From Hofstenia miamia (Eukaryota; Xenacoelomorpha; Acoela; Hofsteniidae): a stretch of 64,000 nucleotides of DNA. The notes beneath the pieces were generated by a model. It searched no databases. It was not told where the DNA came from and saw only the letters and a list, made by a program, of their open reading frames with translations. Positions 47,506 to 60,225 of this stretch are shown one piece after another (within the stretch, counting starts at the first letter, position 1; the number at the start of each line of letters is the position of its first letter). Both the position numbers and the translations under genes were made by a program. The stretch spans positions 879,708-943,707 of the forward strand of contig CABFPE010000161.1 in NCBI GenBank assembly GCA_900660155.1, read 5' to 3'.

Positions 47506-48189
47506 CAATAAATTTTTAATCATTAGTGAAGCGCAATATGACTTAGTTTTCAGCAATTTTGTTATTCTTTGAATATAAAAAGCATCTTAGATTAAACGTG
47601 TATGAATGAAAAGCTTTTGGCAGCAAATTTTTAAATAGTTTAACAAATTGTTCAAGAAACAAAAAGTTTGATGATTTTAACAGGCAAATTAATAACTTTA
47701 GAAAATCAAAATATCAAATATGTTTTATACGTATTTTAATGTGGGCACAGCAATGTACGAAATAAAGCACGACCCTGTTCCAATACTGCGTGCAAGCAAG
47801 TCTTAGTTCCAAATTCATATAAATTAACATCACGACTTATTGTTCTCCATGCCTGGCAAATTGGTGAGATTTCTTTTAAAACTAACACTATTAGTTGACA
47901 TCTGTTTTAAAGACTTAAAGTTCTACGGGAAAAAAATTATTGGTCTTTGTCCCAAACAAGTCCGATACCAATTCCATGAAATTTTTTGTGTCCTGGTTCC
48001 TTCTATTTTGGACAAAATTATCAAATATTCAGGGCATTACTGTATCCGCCCCTGGATGAAAGTATGATATAACATAGAATGTAATATTTTCAGTCAATAT
48101 ACCTTTTTAAAATCTTGTTTCATAATTTTTATAAAATAATAAAACCCTATATTAAAAATTATCCAGTTAAAACGAGCCTCATTGAAAGG

Positions 48190-48273
48190 ATCTATGTGGT
48201 GAGCCGATCCGAGCCAAAATACTCGAAAGTAAAGCCGAACTGAGCTTAAAAAATCGGCTCATTGTCAAATCTG
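48190..48273. mobile_element. Decayed end of a GGCTCG-family MITE
   Basis: GAGCCGATCCGAGCC words lead to GGCTCATTGTCAAATCTG, which resembles the family end GGCTCGTTGACAAGTCTG with four changes. Confidence 0.5.
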
Positions 48274-48399
48274 CTCCAGCATTATAAAATAAGTTGGAAA
48301 AATTCAGTACACCAGCTATTAATGAGCTGGTCTAGATTTTCGGGTAAATTTTTCGGTTGAACTGAATAGGGTCAAATAATAAAAAAGACATAAGATACA

Positions 48400-48403
<4 letters not shown>

Positions 48404-48437
<34 letters not shown>
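48404..48437. repeat. TA microsatellite
   Basis: An uninterrupted TA dinucleotide run. Confidence 0.93.
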
Positions 48438-48440
<3 letters not shown>

Positions 48441-48800
48441 AGCAATTATAATTGTATCATATTATATTATATTTTTAATATTATATTTAATTTCCACCAG
48501 GATTTTCAATTCCAATTCCTTGCAATTCAATTCCAATTCCTAAATTTAAAAAAGTCAATTCCATTTCCAATTTTGATTTTCACAGAAGTCAAATTCCTAA
48601 TTTAGAGTCAAATTCCTAAGGCAATTCCTGTAAGAATTAGGGCAATTCCTTTCTTGATTATATTGATTTTTCATTAATTTTTTGTGTACCCGTATTTTGG
48701 AACTATTTTTTCACTTTTCTTTTCCCTAATTTAGCTATTTTAATTTTTCATTTCAAGATGTTTTAATTTAATTTTGATATCTTTAGTTTGCATTATTGAN

Positions 48801-48930
48801 ATGGTTGAAATTTTGAAGACCATATAATAAACGCCATGGTTGAAATTTTGAAGACCATATAATAAACGCCATGGTTGAAATTTTGAAGACCATATAATAA
48901 ACGCCATGGTTGAAATTTTGAAGACCATAT
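48801..48930. repeat. 35-bp tandem repeat, about 3.7 copies
   Basis: The unit begins ATGGTTGAAATTTTGAAGAC and ends AATAAACGCC. Exact copies start at 48,801, 48,836 and 48,871 and a partial copy at 48,906. A lone N at 48,800 directly abuts the array, so the true copy number is uncertain. Confidence 0.9.
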
Positions 48931-49767
48931 TGCGAGCAACAAATGAAAATGCTTCGATTGTGTGCTGATATGTCAAACGTTTACATACTCTATTGAAACA
49001 GAAAAAGTTAAAGAAGAATTCCTTTTCCAATAAATCCCAATTTTTTAAAAAAACCAAAAAAAGGGTAGATAAGAAAAAAATTTTTAGTTTGTAGACTGCT
49101 TTTTAGAAATTGATGTGATCATTTAGCTGGAAATCAATTAGAATTGGCTAAATTTCAAAAAATTCATTTCTAGAGCTAAGTCAAGGATACATACATCATA
49201 GATTAAATCATCATTATAGGGAATTGGCCTCAGGAATTATCGAAACCGAATTAGTTCATAAGAACTTACTTGTAAAACTTTAAAAAAGGAGTAAAAAATC
49301 ATCTACTAAATTTCCTCCTGTTACTGCTTTAAATAAACAAGTGCAAAAAAACTGGATACAAAACACCCAATTTTATATATTAAAATAAAACGAAGATATT
49401 ATCTGAGCTAGAATTCAGATGTACATGGGTGGGTTGAAAATATAGTGCCAAGCCTGCCCGTATTTAAAAAATTTTGGCAAAATCACTTCCTTAATTGTTC
49501 AGTTTTCCAAACCAACGGTGGGTATGGCAGGAATTTACAATAGAAACTACAAAGTGAAGTCGAAATACCTAAAGCGAATTTACGCAACGTTTGAAAATTT
49601 AATTAAATTCATAAACTAATAAGTGAAAACTTCATTTTATCTGTGTTGATTTGCCTGGTGCGTATTAGTCAGCTATAGTTTTACTTAAAATTTCGACCCA
49701 TTTTCGCAAAAACGTGTTCCTTTATGATGTTTAAGATCCAAATGTCAAAAATACCACCCTATGTTTA

Positions 49768-50010
49768 CAGAGTTGGAATCCGATCAAAATTCCACTATCC
49801 GAATCCAAATTTATGAAATCAAAGTCGATCTACTAATCCACTTTCAAATTTGGAAAAATAAGATCCAAACATTCCAAAATATGTGTACATTTCTATATAA
49901 AATTTTGTCTAGGCAAATTGAATTTCTGGCTGGGGCAATAAAAAAAATCGGGCTTCAAAAACGCCGATCCCATTGCGATACTAATCCGATTCGACCTAAT
50001 TCTAACTCTG
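49768..50010. mobile_element. Possible hAT-type MITE (CAGAGTTGGAATC ends)
   Basis: CAGAGTTGGAATCCGATC at the left and (inverted) CAGAGTTAGAATTAGGTC at the right share their outermost bases. The flanking 8-mers do not match. Words AATCCGAT and ATCCGATTCG recur inside. Confidence 0.5.
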
Positions 50011-50506
50011 CAAATGAATTCAGGCGTTCTCCCTCAAATCTAATTGTTTAAGAAACTTCTTCCAATTGTTATACAACAGCGAGTATTGAAAACAAATTAC
50101 TCTAAATACTACAATTGTTTCTTTGCAATTAGAATAATGTATAAATTAGTAGAAGAAAACATATCCAGGCACCCATAATTAAGTCAATACAAATACATTT
50201 ACAATGAGAAGAAGACTTTAAATTTCTGCACTCATCTCTCCCAATGACAAAAGCTAACAAGTTTACATCTATTAATAGCAACTAAATGCCTTTTACTTTA
50301 ACGTACATTGGAAAACGTTACTACTTGCTGCAGAGTAAGACTCAATAAATATACTACACAATAGGCAGAGATCTACAAGAAGAGAGAAGTAGCAGAAATT
50401 CAAAACAATTTTAACCAACTGCCATGGATTGGTTTCAAAAATACAAACTGCATCTTATCCATTTGAGAACACAGGGCATATTCTAAGCAATTTTTACAAC
50501 TGCTTA

Positions 50507-50530
50507 ATATATATATATATATATATATAT
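50507..50530. repeat. TA microsatellite
   Basis: A TA dinucleotide run. Confidence 0.93.
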
Positions 50531-51683
50531 CAAAATTCCATTAATTTTCTTATTTTGTCATAACCTAAAGGGCAAATGTGGACCTAGGAAGTAATACTTC
50601 TTTACAACTGCTCATTTCATATTTAAAACTGCCTTTTTGGCCACAACTACCTCCTAGAATATCCCTTATGAGAACATGTTTATTAATTAATGAGACCATT
50701 GAAGAGATTTTGTAGTTTGATTTTTTATCCATTCAAATTTTGACTAATTTGCAAATTTTTAAGCAATATTTTTATTGTGATTTCTTTTTGCTATTACTAC
50801 CATTGGCTTCATTGATTCTGAAAATAGAATATAAAAAATTCAGAAACGGCTTTTCAGCAAATTGAAGGTTTGTGTTGGGACTAAAAATCTTTAAACTGCT
50901 TCAAGATATGGGTAGTACTTGAAAGATTTTTAGTCTTTGGCATAAAAATAGCAATTATCAAAGTAAAAGGAAAATTACCACAGATTATATATTAATCTCA
51001 GTGGTGGCTCTAGGGGGATTTCTGGGTTTAAGTCCAGGACTGTAAATGGGTCAAGATAATTTCAACCAACGCAACCCAATGTGTATTGAGTTCTTGATGA
51101 CACAACTACAATTTCAATACCTATATATATGTTTTTGCTTATGACAATTATTTATAAACACGTTCAAAAAGAATCACATACAATGTATTAAATAGCAAAT
51201 ATGGAAAAATAGAACTAAAAGATATATGTTTTTATACTCAAAATTACACTTTATAACCATATTACAACGCGCATTCACAATGTGTTTCAATGACCTATTA
51301 ATGACGCATGTTACTTTGGAAAATTGACACAACCATTTGTATATGTTTTTACAATTTTTTATTATTTGACCCAACCCAAAAATTTAGCAAGAAATATGAA
51401 CCAATCCCATTCACAGCCCTGCTGCAGTTTCCATCCTCCCTTCCATCCAGTTAATTTTTTCTCAATGTATTGCATTGGTACTTCTTTATTTCCAATAATA
51501 TTTTATAAAAAGTTAAAAAATTCTTTATATAATTAGATTTAACGTTTCAACAACTTTTTTCATACTTTATTATTAAATTTTTCAAAGAATTCTTTATGCC
51601 CATTTTGAAATTGTTGGATTTGGTGATGATTGATTCTTAAAATAATTTTCAATTTATAAACTTTGCATTTTTTAATATTTCTT

Positions 51684-51947
51684 CAGGTTTGTTGTCCAAT
51701 GAATCGTTTAACCTCGATATTTTTTTAAAAAAAGAAAATTTTACATAGCTCTTCGCATTATTTAATAAACATTTCAAAATGAGATTTAGGAAAGTCTTAT
51801 TGAATGAAAAATCTGCATAATCAAATTCACAAGCAGTACTATAAATTTGCTTAGCTTAATAAAGGCTCGCTTTGGGATCGTTGTATATCCAATACTCTGC
51901 TCAAGCTCGGCTCGACTCGTTAGAAGCTAGGCTCGTTGACAAGTCCG
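51684..51947. mobile_element. hAT-type MITE, GGCTCG family, diverged copy
   Basis: The interior (ATTATTTAATAAACATTT, TTGTATATCCAATACTCTGC, CTCAAGCTCGGCTCG) and the right end GTTGACAAGTCCG match the other copies. The left end CAGGTTTGTTGTCC is worn and no target duplication remains. Confidence 0.75.
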
Positions 51948-52121
51948 CCAATGACGACAACTCAAAGTTATTCATGTTACCAAATGACACTGTCTTCTTA
52001 ATTTTGGTGCAAATATGTATGAAACTAAGAGAGAAAGTGAATCTCCGACAAAAAGAAGGTGTTCAAAATTTGAAAACAACAATGATCCAAAACTATAATG
52101 TATCAATGAGGGTGTTGTGAA

Positions 52122-52319
52122 TAGTGTTCTGTGGGCAATGAATATTTTTTGAAGTAGCCGATAGTGCAAAATAGTTTTGGTCTTAGCTAGCTGTTGGCCG
52201 TAATGCTTTAAGCGTAGCCGGCCGTTAGCCGTAATTTTCTTGCCTTTGGCCATGGCTCTGTCGCCGTAGCCGGCCATTGGGCACTACGGTCGGATAACGG
52301 CTAAGTCGTAACAACTCTA
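52122..52319. mobile_element. Short copy of the GTAGCCGGCC repeat family
   Basis: The left TAGTGTTCTGTGGGCAATGA and right GATAACGGCTAAGTCGTAAC correspond to the two ends of the 17.63-18.32 kb element without its TTTAAATCA-rich middle. Flanks share only GTTGT. Confidence 0.6.
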
Positions 52320-53505
52320 GTTGTTGTACTCAAAAGCAAAACAATAAAAAAGGTGGATACCATACCAATTTCTCTTATGAAAATCATGTTAGCGTTAATA
52401 ACAGATCTTATGGCTTTTGCAATTTTTTAAAAAAATTATTAATACTGTCTCCAATCAATCCGGTGTATTGTGTGTTTAATTAGTTTTTAAATGATAATTA
52501 AACATAAAATCTGATTTATGATTCATAAGAAACTAAAGTTTTTGTAATGATATTTTTATCATCTTAGGAAATGCGGCATGAGTTAGGCAGGAATAAAAAA
52601 ATTTGAAAACAGAAATATGACGTACTCATTTATGACTACTGCAATAATATTATGGAATCAATTGGTAAATTTGCGAGATAAAAAAGTAATTCCAAAAGAT
52701 TAAAAAATAAATTATCTCAAGAAAGGTCAATACAAAATTAAATTGCTAGTCAAAGATTAAAGGAATGATTTTCTTTAACTCACACAAATAACATAGGGCT
52801 GCACTAAATATCTTAAGAAAATTTTTAAGTTCGGCCGAGAAAACATCATAAACTTATACTTGATATACTGAAAACTATTTACTTTTAGAACTAAGTAGTG
52901 TTTTTTTACACTTTTTCAAGTTAATATAGAAAGCTCTCAATACAAGTAAATAAGTTAATTAATAAAAAATACATTATTAAAGCATATTTTCTAAACTAAT
53001 AAAATGGAGTAAATATCCAAACAATCCACAAACTACCTCATATATATTAGATTTGTTCACTGCCGCATTCCATGCCAGTCCCATGAAATGTTCGGGTTCG
53101 ATAATCCCATTTATTACCACGACATAATTTCGATTTAATTCAAAATTAGCAAAAATTATGAATACTTGTCTGAAATTTTTGATCCAGTGTTAGAAAAATT
53201 TTTAGTCCCAAGTATCAGTTCTATGGAAAGAGACCGGCATATCTCATGGCACTAGACGTTCCCACAGAACCCGATTCTGAAAGTTCTCAAGAGTTTATGT
53301 GTATATGTTAATGTCGAATGTTGTAAATAAGAGCAAGAAAATGAAAGAAAGAAGTTGACTAGGGCTGAGAGTAAAAAACCGGGTCAAAAGAACCTCTGAG
53401 ACTTTCTATCGCAATTAACTTAAGTGTACCTGCAATAACAAGTTGTACAACCATGCAATGCAATCCACGAAATTGTTACAATTCCTACTATGTGGTTATC
53501 AGAGA

Positions 53506-53823
53506 CAGAGTTGTCAACGAGCGGAAATTTATAAGTTCGGCTCAGCTCGGCTGCCCACATAAAATTTTTCAACGAGGCTCGTTTCAACGCGATATTTTTT
53601 TAAAAATATTGCGTTATCATAATTTTTCAAATAGCTCTTCCTATTATTTAATAAACAGTTCTTAAATAAGATTATAAGAAAGGCATACTGAATGAAAAAA
53701 TAAGAAAAATTCACACAGTCAAATTAACAAACAGTACTATAAATTTGCTTTGCTCGTTTTGGGCTCGTTGTATATCCAATACACTGCTCAAGTTCGGTTC
53801 GGCTCGGCCAGTTGACAAGTCTG
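53506..53823. mobile_element. hAT-type MITE, GGCTCG family
   Basis: The ends CAGAGTTGTCAACGAG and CAGTTGACAAGTCTG are inverted. The flanks ATCAGAGA and ATTAGAGT agree at 6 of 8. Alignment with the 51.7-kb copy runs through the whole element. Confidence 0.82.
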
Positions 53824-55419
53824 ATTAGAGTCTTATTCTTGTGGGGTAAAACACTTTAAGTTAACCCTACACCACAAGTGCAAATTTTTACTGCCCTAGC
53901 AAAGGACCGTAGATAGTGTCACCGCACCAGATCCCACAGCATAATTTACGCATTGCAAAAATTTTCCTAAAAATAAGAAAAAGAATTGAAGTAAATACAC
54001 CATCCTTTATAAACTTCTCTAAATACTTAAATGTGAAGCACTAATAAAATTATTAGAAATGGACGATTTTCAATTTTAAATGTTTGCATCTTAAATTTCT
54101 TTGAAGTTCTATATGTAAAAAAAATATTATAATAAAAGAAATTAGGTTTATGAGCAAAAACTCATTTAGAAAAATTGTCTGCAATATTAAGACTACCACA
54201 AGAGATTTTTGAAAAGCTAATTTCCAGGATTATTTAGATAAATTTAAACAACAGTTTATTTTTGAAATCATTATTTAGAAAACAACATTTTTCTGCTCTA
54301 AATTCGGGATTGCTTATAAGCCAAGTAGATCTGAAGCGAGTTTGGGTTGAAGAGCATTTATTCAGTTCTTATTATAATTTGGTTATTCTCAACTTAAACG
54401 TGTGCATTTTGAAGAACAAAATTTATTGTCTTAAATTTCATAGTTAAAACAAAAAAGTCTTTCAATGCGTAATTAAGTACATAAAATTTATTAAGACGCG
54501 ATAATACACCGCATTGCACCGTGCAGGGCTCTAGTAAGCGATCGTAAACTATGATCTTATTTTGAATCCATAGACCTAAAAAATTTCGATCAGTGTCGTA
54601 GCAAGACAACAAATTGCATGTCTCCCAGGAAGGGAGTAAACACATCAGACAAACAGTTTAACCATAAATTTTGTTGGGAGCTTCCTGCTTTTATTGAAAA
54701 AAAATATACTCTAAATGCAAATTATCTAAAGTTATTTTGTATAAAAGACAATATTAGGCTATTTTTTATTTAAAAAATTTATTCAGGGGTGCAAACATCC
54801 CCTGTTTCACCTTAGCTAAGCAAAGATTTTGATAATTCTCAAATGGGGTTTTGGGTGTTCTGTTTGCCTAAGGCAATGCTGCTGTTATAATGTGTGCCAA
54901 TTTTAATTGTAATATATTTATTATTTTATTTCATTTACAATATCTATGCCTAGCAAAACCTTTAAATTTCAATATGCAAACTCAAATTATAAATCATTTT
55001 AGTAATTGTATTGAACAAAGCAACTTGCAATAAAGCACAATAAATTTCTATCATATGATACATGTACAAATCAATTAGATTGCGCAAAATTTAATATAAA
55101 CGGGAAAATTGGTTCTGTCCTAGCAACTGCCAACTAAAGAGAAGCTTTCTAATTGATATATATCCAAAAACCAATAGCCATAAATTTTGTAAACTCCTTT
55201 CACTAAAAATGTAAATTGCTAAGTTTCCTAAAGATGTTTAACATCAATTGAAAGTATTGTTTTAAATTGATCCTAATTTTGATGTCTTGCAGGGTGGCTG
55301 CAAGAAGGGGCAGTAAGAAATCAAATATTTTTATTTTTACGAATACTTAATGTAGGTTTTTTAGAGGCCAACAATTGACCAGGCCAATGGCTCTGCTTAG
55401 GGATAAGGATTGTGATAAA

Positions 55420-57349
55420 CAGGGATGCTCAAAAATTAATTTTAATTTAATTTTTTTTCTTTTCCCAAGAAAATTAATTAATTTTAATTCCGTGACTCAA
55501 AAATTAATGTTGGAATTAATTCCGGAATTAATTCTCTTGCGAAAAAGAGTATACGAAATCAAACGTTTATTTTCACAAACAATCGTTTACTAACTCAGAA
55601 TCCCATAAGTCACAGTTAAGCTTCAAGAACAGCTGCATCTCTAGATTCAGCGGCAAAATTCGCTGTCGTAAATCGCCGTAAGCAAAACCAGCAGTGCTGA
55701 AGAATCTCTCGACGACGTTGGAAGTTGGTAGCAAAAATCTACAATCCATGTAGGCGGAATTAGATGTGTTCTTCTCGAGTCTTCGTTTCTTCATGATTCC
55801 GGCTGCGTAACTTGTAGTAGCTTCCTCGTCAACCACTGGTGCAGACGTGTCTTTCAAGATAGAAGACATAAGGACTTTCTGGGATTCAGAAAGTTGGCGC
55901 TCTTTGCCTTCCAAAACCGTGACTACCGCTTTTTCAAATTCAGGAGAATGAACAATTCTGGCATTCGGGTTGCAATATTCTCCGACTATCGGGAACTCTT
56001 CGGAAATACTATCGAATAAAAAACGCACATCTGAGAGGTCAATGGCGTTAGCTTGAAGTTGCAAGGTTACGGAATTAAGCTTTTGCAATTTCTCTTGCAA
56101 AATAAGAAGATCCGCTTCTTCCCGAGCGGAGGGAATGTAATCCAGAACTGCTGGGTCCCTAGAGATTGAGGGGTCGGATATAAATACCTTTAATTCCAGA
56201 TACCTCTTCAACATATCTCCCGTGCTTGACCATCTTGTGTCGTTTTTCTGAATAGGCTTCAGTTCTGTCAATTTACGCAACTGGCCGGCAAGTTTTAAAT
56301 TTTTCAATTTTCCCATCAGCGCGTTGACTTTTTTCACACCTTCTTCCTCTGCTTTGATAAGTTGCATAACAGACAAATTAAATCTATGTGATGCACAGCC
56401 AATTAATGGAACATTCATTAAATTCGAAAGAGCTTTCATTGTTTCGCAGTTGTCAGCGGTAAGGGCAACAACATTGCAAAGATTTTTTTGATACAGACAC
56501 AAAACATACGTAATAAAATCAAAGTGATCACGCGCAGTGAACGAAGTCTCGGAATGCAAAGGGGAAAATGCTAGTAAAACTGTTTTATACCCATTTTCGT
56601 TGTCATAAGGAATGCTGGCGAATAGTCCAATAAAATGAGTGGAAGTCTTTGTCCACCCGTCGATAATCAATGCGAAACGATCGGGTAACAATGATGATAT
56701 CTTCTCCTCGACTTTCTTCGTAACAAGATCCATGTATTTTTTCAATGTATTCACGGTAATAGGGTCTAATTTAGTGAACTCCCTCGTGAGTGGCTGTTCG
56801 ACAAATTCAAATGGTTTTAAATCCAAGCAAACCCAACGTAACCAGCTGTAAATATTTGTCGCTTTCTTGGAAGGGTTGCTAAAGGCAATTGATAACTGTT
56901 CAGTAGGAAGTTTAGCATAATCTGGATGCTGCGATTTAATATGGCTTACAAGATTAGAGTATCCCTTCGCCGCAGTTAACACTTTCCCACATGAACACGT
57001 CCATTTGTGGGTTGATGAGTCCGTAAGTTTGAAATAACGGGCCGCAAGAGCCTTCCCTTTGTCCATGTTTATGCCTCAGTAGCACCCGCGGTAGCGCACA
57101 CAGTGGCTTTGTGGTTTATACACATTGGTTGTTGTGTACACAGCGGATTATGCAAAGGCGCTGCAACCGCTGACTCATAAAGACCTCATCGACATAGCGA
57201 CGAACTGTGCTGTCAACTGATTCGGAATTAATTCCGGAATTAATTCTATGGCAGAAATTAATTAATTTTAATTCCAAACTGGAGAAATGAATTAATTTTT
57301 GGAATTAATTTAAATTAATTTTCGATGAATTAATTTTTGAGCATCCCTG
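55420..57349 (-). mobile_element. Apparently intact hAT DNA transposon
   Basis: Terminal repeats CAGGGATGCTCAAAAATTAA and its inverse bound a 1,930-bp element. The flanking 8-mers GTGATAAA (55,412-55,419 and 57,350-57,357) are identical. Subterminal palindromic words GGAATTAATTCCGGAATTAA occur near both ends and may be transposase-binding sites. The single long frame is uninterrupted. Everything seen is consistent with a recent, possibly active insertion. Confidence 0.96.
55573..57066 (-). CDS. hAT transposase, 497 aa, intronless
   Basis: The protein opens with a BED-type zinc finger (C24, C26, H42, H47). The RNase H-like catalytic core has D136 in I-I-D-G-W-T, D205 in T-A-D-N-C and E453 in S-N-V-V-E-R-F-F-S, so all three acidic residues are present. 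The C224-x2-H227 motif and W279 in D-T-R-W-S-S, typical of hAT insertion domains, are also there. The C-terminus has the hATC dimerisation block ending L-E-M-Q-L-F-L-K-L-N. It is somewhat shorter than many hAT transposases (600-700 residues). From memory it resembles a hAT lineage very abundant in oomycetes and known in some invertebrates; this was not checked. Confidence 0.95.
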   Translation of the reverse strand: MDKGKALAARYFKLTDSSTHKWTCSCGKVLTAAKGYSNLVSHIKSQHPDYAKLPTEQLSIAFSNPSKKATNIYSWLRWVCLDLKPFEFVEQPLTREFTKLDPITVNTLKKYMDLVTKKVEEKISSLLPDRFALIIDGWTKTSTHFIGLFASIPYDNENGYKTVLLAFSPLHSETSFTARDHFDFITYVLCLYQKNLCNVVALTADNCETMKALSNLMNVPLIGCASHRFNLSVMQLIKAEEEGVKKVNALMGKLKNLKLAGQLRKLTELKPIQKNDTRWSSTGDMLKRYLELKVFISDPSISRDPAVLDYIPSAREEADLLILQEKLQKLNSVTLQLQANAIDLSDVRFLFDSISEEFPIVGEYCNPNARIVHSPEFEKAVVTVLEGKERQLSESQKVLMSSILKDTSAPVVDEEATTSYAAGIMKKRRLEKNTSNSAYMDCRFLLPTSNVVERFFSTAGFAYGDLRQRILPLNLEMQLFLKLNCDLWDSELVNDCL

Positions 57350-59288
57350 GTGATAAAGTCTTTACTCGTTATACAATCGAGCTTTAACTCGATTCGTAAA
57401 ATTTCAACGTTGAATCTGTTGTAAATTCGAAATTACTTTCAAATCTCATCAAGAATCTTGTTTGATTACGTATAAGAACAAATATACATTTTTTAAGTTG
57501 AAGGGGATGATTTTGTGAAGGAAAAATTATAAATAATTGATCAGATCAAATATAGGGAAAATTTTCGATACTAAATAAAATGGGTAAATTTGATAAAATA
57601 CTTCAAAATCCGCAAAATTCATAGTTTCTTTCCTATGTTAGGTATCACTCCCGCCTCTTACGAATTACATGGAGATACAACCGCCATACCCTCGATTTGC
57701 AACAATGATTACACATACGCACATATTTTACACATATGCACACATATTGGAAAACGAAATCATGCTTGATAATTGATCAACATCGCTTTGATTTTCTGTA
57801 ACAATCAAGTGTTTTTGAAAAGTTAGAGTTGTTTCAGAAACCTCGAACACTGTTTTGTGATAGTTTCTGTACGTTAACGTTGACTTTGCGCAGATATTAA
57901 ATATTTGTTCGTCTGTAATTGCTGTTTACTTGATCAGAAACTGTTTTCAACTGTCAAGCGAATAAGTGTAAATGAGTGGGGAGTCCAGTGAATTAATTGG
58001 TAAATTATTGCGACGAGATACGTATGCAAAAGCCTCTCTTTGTTCTGCACCCATCTTCCGAGGGGCTTTACCAAAATAAACTTAATTACAGCGTTCTCCG
58101 AAAACAGCGCATCAAAGTGAAGAGTTTATTGGCTCGAATAGATATTAGACAGAGGTGGGGATTATACGAAATGCAACTCTGCTAATCTGTCTCATGCCGA
58201 CTTCCAGTTTATTGCGGAAGGAATCTGATGAAGGAGTTTAATGAATAATGACGGAACGTTTCCTAGTCTATTATTTGTAACACATCCTGTCATTAATCTT
58301 TCACATATACTCGTGCAAAAACAGGACTGGCAAAAAGTGTTGTTACAAAAAAGTCTAAAACCATGTTCTTTTTGCTATTGGCCAGGCAACCTCAATATAT
58401 TAAAATGTTACTTAAAATGCATATAAATGTAGTAGCAAACATTGAATTATATAAAGCTTATCAACATTTATTTATCAAGAACGTTTACGGTTCTTGAAGT
58501 AGAAAATCTCTTATGAAAGTACAAATGGGCCCAGAAATTATTTTCTAAACTTTCCATAATGTTCTATGTAAATTTGAAGACAACATTTAAAAAAACATTT
58601 CAAAAAACTTGTTTTAAATAGGCTGTGTTTAAAACGTAAAAACTGTGTGCACAAAGGCACAAATCAAAGTAATCTCTACTTGACTAAACATTTTCAATAA
58701 AATTTATAGTATATTATCATTTTTAAATAAATCCGGATAATTCATTGTAGGAAATAAATAGAAAAATATATGGTAGATATTGAGTTGATAACCAATGGGT
58801 CGTTGCAAAAAGAAAACAATTTTGCAAACATGAATATTGCCCTGGTGAACATATATATTTGCTGTCTAATCTGCATAAAACTAATGTCCCTTTTAGAAAA
58901 CAAGGCAAGCTTTATCTTGTATGTAATTTCAAGACTTGACGTGATCGCTTTTATCTTATGTCTACACTTCAATACGATGATGTAAAATATTACCCCAAGT
59001 GAAATGAGATGATGCAGTTCTTTGTTTCGATGCTATCCATAACTTTCAAACTGGATTCCCTGATATGCAATGCTACAGAACAAGGCCACGTTCGTAAATT
59101 TGACTTGTGGATGAAATTTATGAAAAACTATCTTCAAAAGCTTTTAGATAGACCAGGCTCTTAGCCAGTATTACCACTTAGGGGTCGACACGCATAGAGT
59201 AGGGATTGACGAGAATTTTGACTTTCTTTAAAATTTAAACTAAAATTTTAATAAAACGGTACAACATTTTAATTTTATGTTGAATGCA

Positions 59289-59563
59289 TGGGCGTACGTG
59301 GGATTTTCTGACGGGGAGGTCATCTAGTAGGGGATCACGTGGTGACCAAAAGCGGGGACGAGCCCCGCAACAAATGTTTGAACACATAGACAAAATAAAA
59401 TTTCATTTCACGACTCCATTGAGAGTAAAGTTACAAAAATTGAATTAAAAATTTTTATTCTTACATGCTGATTTTGCTTTTAGCATTATTTTCCAGGAGG
59501 GGTTGCCCAAACTTCCAGGAAGGGTTTCTTCTCCCTTTAACCCCTTGCTACAGCCTGCGCCAA
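59289..59563. mobile_element. Possible decayed hAT-type MITE
   Basis: The left end GCATGGGCGTACGTGGGATT is typical of hAT MITE termini. The right end CTACAGCCTGCGCC is only loosely inverted. G+C-rich ends flank an A+T-rich middle. No target duplication was found. Confidence 0.35.
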
Positions 59564-60060
59564 GATGTTAATAGAAATTTTGAAATATAATTCAGAGCTC
59601 TCTATAAAATAAACAACAAAAATGAAACATATTTTTTTATTGACTTTGAGATACATTCAATAAAAGTTTCAAAATACAGTTTAATATCTTTACGTGCCTG
59701 TATTTAGGTAAGCTTAGCATGATAAGTGATTTCAAACCTTCCTCGAAGCAATAAATCATTTCGTATTGGCAATAACTTCTTTTAAATGAAACTATCGGTC
59801 CATTGACTATTTAAATTTGACAAGCATTAACATTTCTTTCTGGACCAAAGATCCGCACGTTAACTTTAATTACTTTGCAACACAATACAGAATAACGTAT
59901 GCAATACAATGCAGCAACAATGTTCTTGGAAAGCGCAAGATTGTAATTGCAATTGTAGTAATGGAAAAACAAGGTAATACTACTCCTGCAGCATAAACCT
60001 TACCTCTGAAAAACTTGCCACATAATATAGGGAATTATAAAAGGAAAAATGCATCATTAA

Positions 60061-60225
60061 GCCCTGTTTACACCCTGGGTTTTTCCTGATGACATGACAT
60101 TATATTCGAAGCAATTATGAGATTAACTAAAGTTTACTCTTCCCATAACTGCAAATATCTCGAGTTAATGTGGGTTTACATGATAAGAGGAAGTTATAAG
60201 CAAAAACTTATCGTGTAAACGGGAC
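60061..60225. mobile_element. Possible MITE (GCCCTGTTTACAC ends)
   Basis: GCCCTGTTTACAC at the left and GTGTAAACGGGAC at the right are inverted with two changes. TTAA precedes the left end and TTTA follows the right, hinting at a TTAA-type (piggyBac-like) insertion. Confidence 0.5.

Larger units (their letters stand above)
46735..55419. other. Upstream flank; no host gene recognised
   Basis: No exon with a known domain was found on either strand. The stretch holds the decayed GGCTCG-family pieces, a 35-bp tandem repeat, TA microsatellites, a GCACGGCAC-rich patch near 47.39-47.50 kb and several MITEs listed separately. The promoter and any extra 5' exon of the Kirrel-like gene would lie here. 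Confidence 0.5.

Noticed and set aside
57973-58004. Possible first exon MSGESSELIG with a GTAAAT donor
   Set aside because: Ten residues before a weak donor occur often by chance and no downstream exon was found.
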